NCBI RefSeq assembly: GCF_000006945.2
Contig: NC_003197.2
Coordinates: 1,302,001 to 1,366,000 of the forward strand
Direction of reading: 5' to 3'
DNA length: 64,000 nt
DNA from: Salmonella enterica subsp. enterica serovar Typhimurium str. LT2
Lineage (GTDB): Bacteria > Pseudomonadota > Gammaproteobacteria > Enterobacterales > Enterobacteriaceae
The position numbers and the translations under genes were made by a program. The notes beneath the pieces are model-generated. The model did not search any database. It was given only the letters and a program-made list of their open reading frames with translations, and was not told the origin of the DNA. Below are positions 59,819 through 64,000 of the stretch, one piece after another (the first letter of the stretch is position 1; every line of letters starts with the position of its first letter).

Positions 59819-61753
59819 TCACGACGATTTACGCACGCGCAGGTACCACTCGCACAGCAAACGAACCTGTTTACGGGTATACCCTTTTTCCATCATCCGA
59901 TCGACAAAGTCGTCATGCTTTTTCTGCTCGTCAGTCGACGTTTTGGCGTTAAAAGAAATGACCGGCAACAGCTCTTCAGTATTGGAGAACATTTTTTTCT
60001 CAATCACCGTGCGCAGCTTCTCGTAACTGGTCCAGTTTGGATTACGGCCGCTATTGTTGGCTCTGGCGCGCAGGACAAAGTTTACTATCTCATTACGGAA
60101 ATCTTTCGGGTTACTGATACCCGCTGGTTTTTCAATTTTTTCCAGTTCGGCGTTCAGCGACTCGCGATCGAACAGTTGACCGGTATCCGGGTCGCGATAC
60201 TCCTGATCCTGAATCCAGAAATCCGCATAAGTCACGTAACGATCAAAAATGTTCTGCCCGTACTCAGAGTAAGATTCGAGATAGGCCGTCTGGATCTCCT
60301 TGCCGATAAATTCGGCGTATTTCGGGATCAGGTAGCCTTTCAGGAACTCCAGATAACGCTCAGCCTGCTCCTGCGGGAACTGCTCGCGCTCGATTTGTTG
60401 TTCCAGAACGTAGAACAGATGTACCGGGTTTGCCGCCACTTCCGCATGGTCGAAGTTGAATACGCGGGAGAGGATCTTAAAGGCGAATCGGGTGGAGAGA
60501 CCGTTCATCCCTTCATCCACGCCCGCATAGTCGCGATACTCCTGGTACGATTTGGCTTTAGGGTCGGTATCTTTCAGGCTTTCACCGTCATAAACGCGCA
60601 TTTTCGAGTAAATACTGGAATTTTCCGGCTCTTTCAGGCGGGAAAGAATCGAGAAACGCGAAAGCGTTTCCAACGTGCCCGGCGCGCAGGGCGCATGAGC
60701 CAGCTCGCTATGATTAAGCAGTTTCTCGTAGATTTTGATCTCTTCGGAGATTCGCAGGCAATAAGGCACCTTCACAATATAGACACGGTCGAGGAACGCT
60801 TCGTTATTTTTATTGTTACGGAAAGTCACCCATTCAGATTCGTTTGAGTGGGCAAGTATGATGCCATTAAAGGGCAGGGCGGAAATACCTTCCGTACCAT
60901 TGTAGTTACCTTCCTGGGTTGCGGTCAGCAAGGGGTGCAGCACCTTAATAGGCGCTTTAAACATCTCGACGAACTCCATGATCCCCTGGTTAGCGCGGCA
61001 CAGCGCGCCAGAGTAACCATACGCATCCGGATCGTTCTGGGCGTGATGTTCGAGTTTACGAATATCCACCTTGCCGACCAGCGCCGAAATATCCTGGTTG
61101 TTTTCATCGCCGGGTTCCGTTTTGGCGATGGCAATCTGCTCCAGAATGGAGGGCCAGACTTTCACCACGCGGAATTTAGTAATATCGCCACCAAACTCAT
61201 GCAGGCGTTTGGCCGCCCACGGGGACATAATCGTACCGAGATAGCGGCGCGGAATACCGTACTCTTTTTCCAGAATCTGCGCGTCTTCCTGCGGATTAAA
61301 CAGGCATAACGGATGATCGTTGACCGGACTACGCTCGCCGTTGGCGCTTAAAACATAAATTGGCACGCGCTGCATTAGCGATTTCAGCCGTTCAGCGAGC
61401 GATGATTTGCCCCCCCCCACAGGTCCCAGCAAATAGAGAATTTGCTTCTTCTCTTCCAGCCCTTGCGCCGCATGTTTTAGATAAGAGACAATCTGTTCAA
61501 TCGCGTCTTCCATGCCGTAAAACTCTTCAAACGCAGGATAGCGAGCAATAACCCGGTTGGAGAAGAGTCGGGAAAGTCGGGGTTCCTGGGCAGTGTCGAC
61601 CATATTAGGCTCGCCGATAGCCATTAATAGCCGCTCTGCCGCGTTGGCATAAGCACTGCGATCTTGCCGACAAATGGTAAGAAAATCCTGCAGTGTGAAC
61701 TCTTCGTCCTTGGCAGCTTCGTAACGCTGGCGATAGTGATCGAATATATTCAT
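59819..61753 (-). CDS. yeaG: YeaG, PrkA-type serine/threonine protein kinase
   Basis: 644 aa from ATG 61753 (MNIFDHYRQRYEAAKDEEF). An AAA-like N-terminal domain has Walker A GPVGGGKSSLAERL near residue 100, and the C-terminal PrkA domain follows (KTSTDEQKKHDDFVDRMMEKGYTRKQVRLLCEWYLRV at the end). Stress kinase, RpoS and nitrogen-regulated in E. coli, operon with yeaH. The frame's start at 61783 lacks support; AAAGGATGGC precedes 61753. Confidence 0.93.
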   Translation of the reverse strand: MNIFDHYRQRYEAAKDEEFTLQDFLTICRQDRSAYANAAERLLMAIGEPNMVDTAQEPRLSRLFSNRVIARYPAFEEFYGMEDAIEQIVSYLKHAAQGLEEKKQILYLLGPVGGGKSSLAERLKSLMQRVPIYVLSANGERSPVNDHPLCLFNPQEDAQILEKEYGIPRRYLGTIMSPWAAKRLHEFGGDITKFRVVKVWPSILEQIAIAKTEPGDENNQDISALVGKVDIRKLEHHAQNDPDAYGYSGALCRANQGIMEFVEMFKAPIKVLHPLLTATQEGNYNGTEGISALPFNGIILAHSNESEWVTFRNNKNNEAFLDRVYIVKVPYCLRISEEIKIYEKLLNHSELAHAPCAPGTLETLSRFSILSRLKEPENSSIYSKMRVYDGESLKDTDPKAKSYQEYRDYAGVDEGMNGLSTRFAFKILSRVFNFDHAEVAANPVHLFYVLEQQIEREQFPQEQAERYLEFLKGYLIPKYAEFIGKEIQTAYLESYSEYGQNIFDRYVTYADFWIQDQEYRDPDTGQLFDRESLNAELEKIEKPAGISNPKDFRNEIVNFVLRARANNSGRNPNWTSYEKLRTVIEKKMFSNTEELLPVISFNAKTSTDEQKKHDDFVDRMMEKGYTRKQVRLLCEWYLRVRKSS

Positions 61754-62179
61754 GATATGCCATCCTTTCGTTTTTTCGCACATGTTAAGAGCCGTTCATA
61801 TGAATAGTAGAGGCTCCCGGAAGAGGTAGACTGAACGCCGTCTCTGCTAAGGAAAAAAAAGCAACTCTCATGCCATTTTATTGGTCAGAAGATTAACGTG
61901 TCCGGTGATACACCTTCTTAACATTAAGCGTAGATGGCATTTGCAAAACTTGCCTGTACGCGTCAGTGGATTTCGATGACATATCAATAACTCATCAGGT
62001 AGAAAAGGCTGGTGGATATCAGAAAAAGCGTTCCCGGTCACATAACGATCATCAGCCGATCATCTGAAAATAATCGGTTGTGGTGATATTAAACGGTTAC
62101 ATTGTGTAAAATAGTTGGGCTTACAGGTATTGGCGGTTACACTTTTGCCGCAGAACATTTGAATAAGGAATTATGGATT
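61754..62179. promoter_or_regulatory. Divergent region of yeaG and mipA
   Basis: About 430 bp with no gene. In E. coli yeaG has a sigma-54/NtrC promoter; I looked for TGGCAC-N5-TTGCA and found only TGGCAT...TTGC with wrong spacing (about 61933-61955), so no site is claimed. A small Phe/Gly frame before mipA (62102-62179) is judged leader sequence. Confidence 0.4.
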
Positions 62180-62926
62180 GTGACCAAACTTAAACTTCTG
62201 GCTCTTGGCGTGTTTATTGCAACATCCGCCAGCGTCGCGCACGCTGAAAGCAACCTGACGTTGGGCGCAGGCGTTGGTGTGGTTGAACACCCTTATAAAG
62301 ATTACGATAGCGATGTTTATCCGATACCGGTCATCGCTTATGAAAGCGAAAACTTCTGGTTCCGTGGTCTGGGCGGCGGGTACTACTTGTGGAATGACAA
62401 TGCCGATAAGTTGTCAATCATGGCATACTGGTCCCCGATGTACTTCAAACCGGGCGACAGCGATGACCATCAGTTGCGTCGTCTGGACAGGCGTAAAAGT
62501 ACTATGATGGCGGGCGTTTCTTACGCGCATCACACCCAATATGGATTCCTGCGTACCTCACTGGCAGGGGATACGTTGGATAACAGTAACGGTATTGTCT
62601 GGGATCTGGCCTGGCTGTATCGGTATACCAATGGCGGGCTGACCTTAACGCCAGGTATCGGGGTTGAATGGAATAGCGAGAACCAGAACGATTACTATTA
62701 CGGCGTATCACGTAAAGAATCTTCGCGTAGCGGCCTGCGCGGCTATAACCCGAACGATAGCTGGAACCCGTATCTTGAACTTAGCGCTAACTATAATTTC
62801 GCCGGTAACTGGAGCGTATATGGTACTGCGCGCTACACCCGCCTGTCGGATGAAATTACCGACAGCCCGATGGTGGATAAATCCTGGACCGGTATCCTTT
62901 CTACTGGCGTGACCTATAGATTCTGA
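62180..62926 (+). CDS. mipA: MltA-interacting protein MipA
   Basis: 248 aa from GTG 62180 (AAGGAA nine bases before), beginning MTKLKLLALGVFIATSASVAHAESNLTLGAG: signal peptide cut at AHA. The mature part is a beta-barrel-like outer-membrane scaffold protein that joins MltA and PBP1B. It ends VTYRF, the outer-membrane signature. E. coli MipA is nearly identical. The open frame from 62102 adds a non-signal N-terminus and is rejected. Confidence 0.93.
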   Translation: MTKLKLLALGVFIATSASVAHAESNLTLGAGVGVVEHPYKDYDSDVYPIPVIAYESENFWFRGLGGGYYLWNDNADKLSIMAYWSPMYFKPGDSDDHQLRRLDRRKSTMMAGVSYAHHTQYGFLRTSLAGDTLDNSNGIVWDLAWLYRYTNGGLTLTPGIGVEWNSENQNDYYYGVSRKESSRSGLRGYNPNDSWNPYLELSANYNFAGNWSVYGTARYTRLSDEITDSPMVDKSWTGILSTGVTYRF

Positions 62927-62953
62927 TTGATTGAATTTGCCGGAAAAACCACG

Positions 62954-62980
62954 ACAAAGCCTGCGTTATGCGGGCTTTGT
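62954..62980 (+). terminator. Stem-loop after mipA
   Basis: ACAAAGCC and GGCTTTGT arms, interrupted by a one-base bulge, with inner GC/GC pairing, about 28 bases after the mipA stop. Weak T-tail. Confidence 0.7.
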
Positions 62981-63215
62981 GCTGTCTGAAACGCGAACAT
63001 GACGGCTTGCATAAATGCGCTGTTGACCGGGTATGGCGCAGCCTTATGTGATTTATACTTTGTTACATCAATTTAAAAAACTAGCCTTTTATATGAAAAA
63101 TCCAGGTGATTACAACTGCGCTAACAATTAGCGTAATAATTGTTGCAATGCTGGCTGATATCGCCCTGTCACGTCCCGCTTATGCTATACCCATTCTTCA
63201 CAGCGAGTAAGACGA

Positions 63216-64000
63216 ATGAGCATAGTATTCAATACCGTAGCCAAGCCCAGCGGCAGTCTGTGTAACTTATCCTGCAAGTACTGTTTCTATCTTGATAAAC
63301 CCCGGGGGCAGCGCGTCATGTCTGACGATGTGCTGGAGACGTATATCCGCCGGGTAATTGATGATACGCCATCCTCAGAGGTCTCGTTTTGCTGGCAGGG
63401 GGGAGAGCCGACGCTATGCGGTCTTTCTTTTTACCAAAAAGTGGTGCGCTTGCAGCAACGCTATGCCAACGGCAAAACTATCTACAACAGTCTGCAAACC
63501 AATGGCGTATTAATCAATGAAGAGTGGGCGGCTTTCTTTGCGCAGCACCAGTTCCTGATTGGTATATCGATTGATGGGCCGCAAGTCGTTCATGATAATT
63601 ACCGGAAAACGCCGTCAGGGCGGGCGTCTTTTTCCCGAGTCGTTAATGCTATCCGCCTTCTGCAGGCAAATGATGTCGAGTTCAACACGCTCACTGTCGT
63701 GAATGATGCGTCATGCTGTCATGGCAACGCTATTTATCATTTTTTGACGCAGGAACTGGAAAGTAAACACCTGCAATTTATTCCCATTGTTGAGCCGCTC
63801 GCGCAAAAAGCGCAGCGTTCTTTGACGTTATCTGACAATGAGGATTCGCCTTCGCTGATGCCCTTTTCCGTCACGCCTGAAGGGTGGGGCGCCTTTATGT
63901 GCGATGTTTTTGATCAATGGATACGTCACGATGTCGGACGCATATTCGTACAGCTTTTTGATAACTTACTTGGCGTCTGGATGGGGGAGCCCGCCACGCT
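63216..64000 (+). CDS. Anaerobic sulfatase-maturating radical SAM enzyme, C-terminus cut by window edge
   Basis: ATG 63216 opens a frame of 261 codons to the window edge. The radical-SAM cluster motif is CNLSCKYC at about residues 15-22, then SFCWQGGEPTL and the LQTNGVLINEEW strand, followed by ISIDGP. This is the anSME/AslB pattern, converting a sulfatase Cys or Ser to formylglycine. SPASM cysteines would lie beyond the window. A sulfatase partner is expected nearby but not in this window. No prophage or IS sequence at the start. Confidence 0.87.
   Translation, partial: MSIVFNTVAKPSGSLCNLSCKYCFYLDKPRGQRVMSDDVLETYIRRVIDDTPSSEVSFCWQGGEPTLCGLSFYQKVVRLQQRYANGKTIYNSLQTNGVLINEEWAAFFAQHQFLIGISIDGPQVVHDNYRKTPSGRASFSRVVNAIRLLQANDVEFNTLTVVNDASCCHGNAIYHFLTQELESKHLQFIPIVEPLAQKAQRSLTLSDNEDSPSLMPFSVTPEGWGAFMCDVFDQWIRHDVGRIFVQLFDNLLGVWMGEPAT

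Noticed and set aside
59915..60847. 310-codon plus-strand open frame inside yeaG
   Set aside because: Antisense to the well-conserved kinase gene; no domain and unusual composition.
61930..61960. Sigma-54 promoter upstream of yeaG
   Set aside because: TGGCAT and TTGC are present but the spacing is wrong on both strands.

Overview
The window is chromosomal DNA of Salmonella enterica, most like serovar Typhimurium. Three things show this directly: sifA sits inside the potABCD operon, sopF follows icd, and an envF-msgA-envE-cspH-pagD/pagC cluster follows sopF. Housekeeping genes have E. coli-like order and moderately GC-rich codons; the accessory blocks are clearly AT-richer.

Layout. 1-5.6 kb: start of mfd, then lolCDE (lipoprotein release), nagK and the sirtuin cobB. 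5.7-11.2 kb (minus strand): the spermidine/putrescine operon potABCD, split between potB and potC by a 1.66-kb insert carrying sifA; exact 14-bp direct repeats mark its edges. 11.4-23.6 kb: pepT, a TPR exported protein, roxA, the phoPQ two-component system with its PhoP box, purB-hflD, mnmA, nudJ, an LprI-like protein, rluE and icd. 24-33.2 kb: the AT-rich virulence island with sopF (SPI-1 effector), envF, msgA, envE, cspH, pagD, pagC and the lysozyme inhibitor pliC. It also holds IS debris, a likely MITE, a tRNA-Arg(CCU), a decayed tRNA-Gly and a compact structured RNA that looks like lambdoid-prophage residue. 33.2-36.7 kb: a Fur box with a candidate short transcript and small ORF, the heat-shock gene agsA with sigma-32 promoter and fourU RNA thermometer, a sialidase-like protein, a cytochrome b561 and small lipoproteins. 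37-43 kb: a five-gene peptide/nickel-type ABC importer and an MscS-type channel. 43.3-47.5 kb: a metal-handling block (cysteine-rich copper-storage protein, tRNA-Arg(UCU), Zur-controlled zinT), cryptic aadA, a LuxR-type and a BluR/MlrA-like MerR regulator, an ERIC element and an AriR-like protein. 47.8-64 kb: periplasmic chorismate mutase, then a segment collinear with E. coli leuE-yeaR-yoaG-yeaQ-yoaJK-yoaF-yeaO-yeaNM-yeaL-yoaI-yeaK-dgcJ-yeaHG-mipA. It carries the Fur-controlled sRNA RyhB-2 and ends in a truncated radical-SAM sulfatase-maturase gene.

How it works together. PhoPQ, encoded here, is known to control several of the accessory genes present (pagC, pagD and others). Metal regulation recurs: two Fur boxes, one Zur box, ZinT and a copper-storage protein. 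Stress inputs are visible as sigma-32/fourU (heat) and an NsrR-type site (nitric oxide). Locus names and known functions are from memory of the families; no database search was possible. Positions come from reading the sequence.
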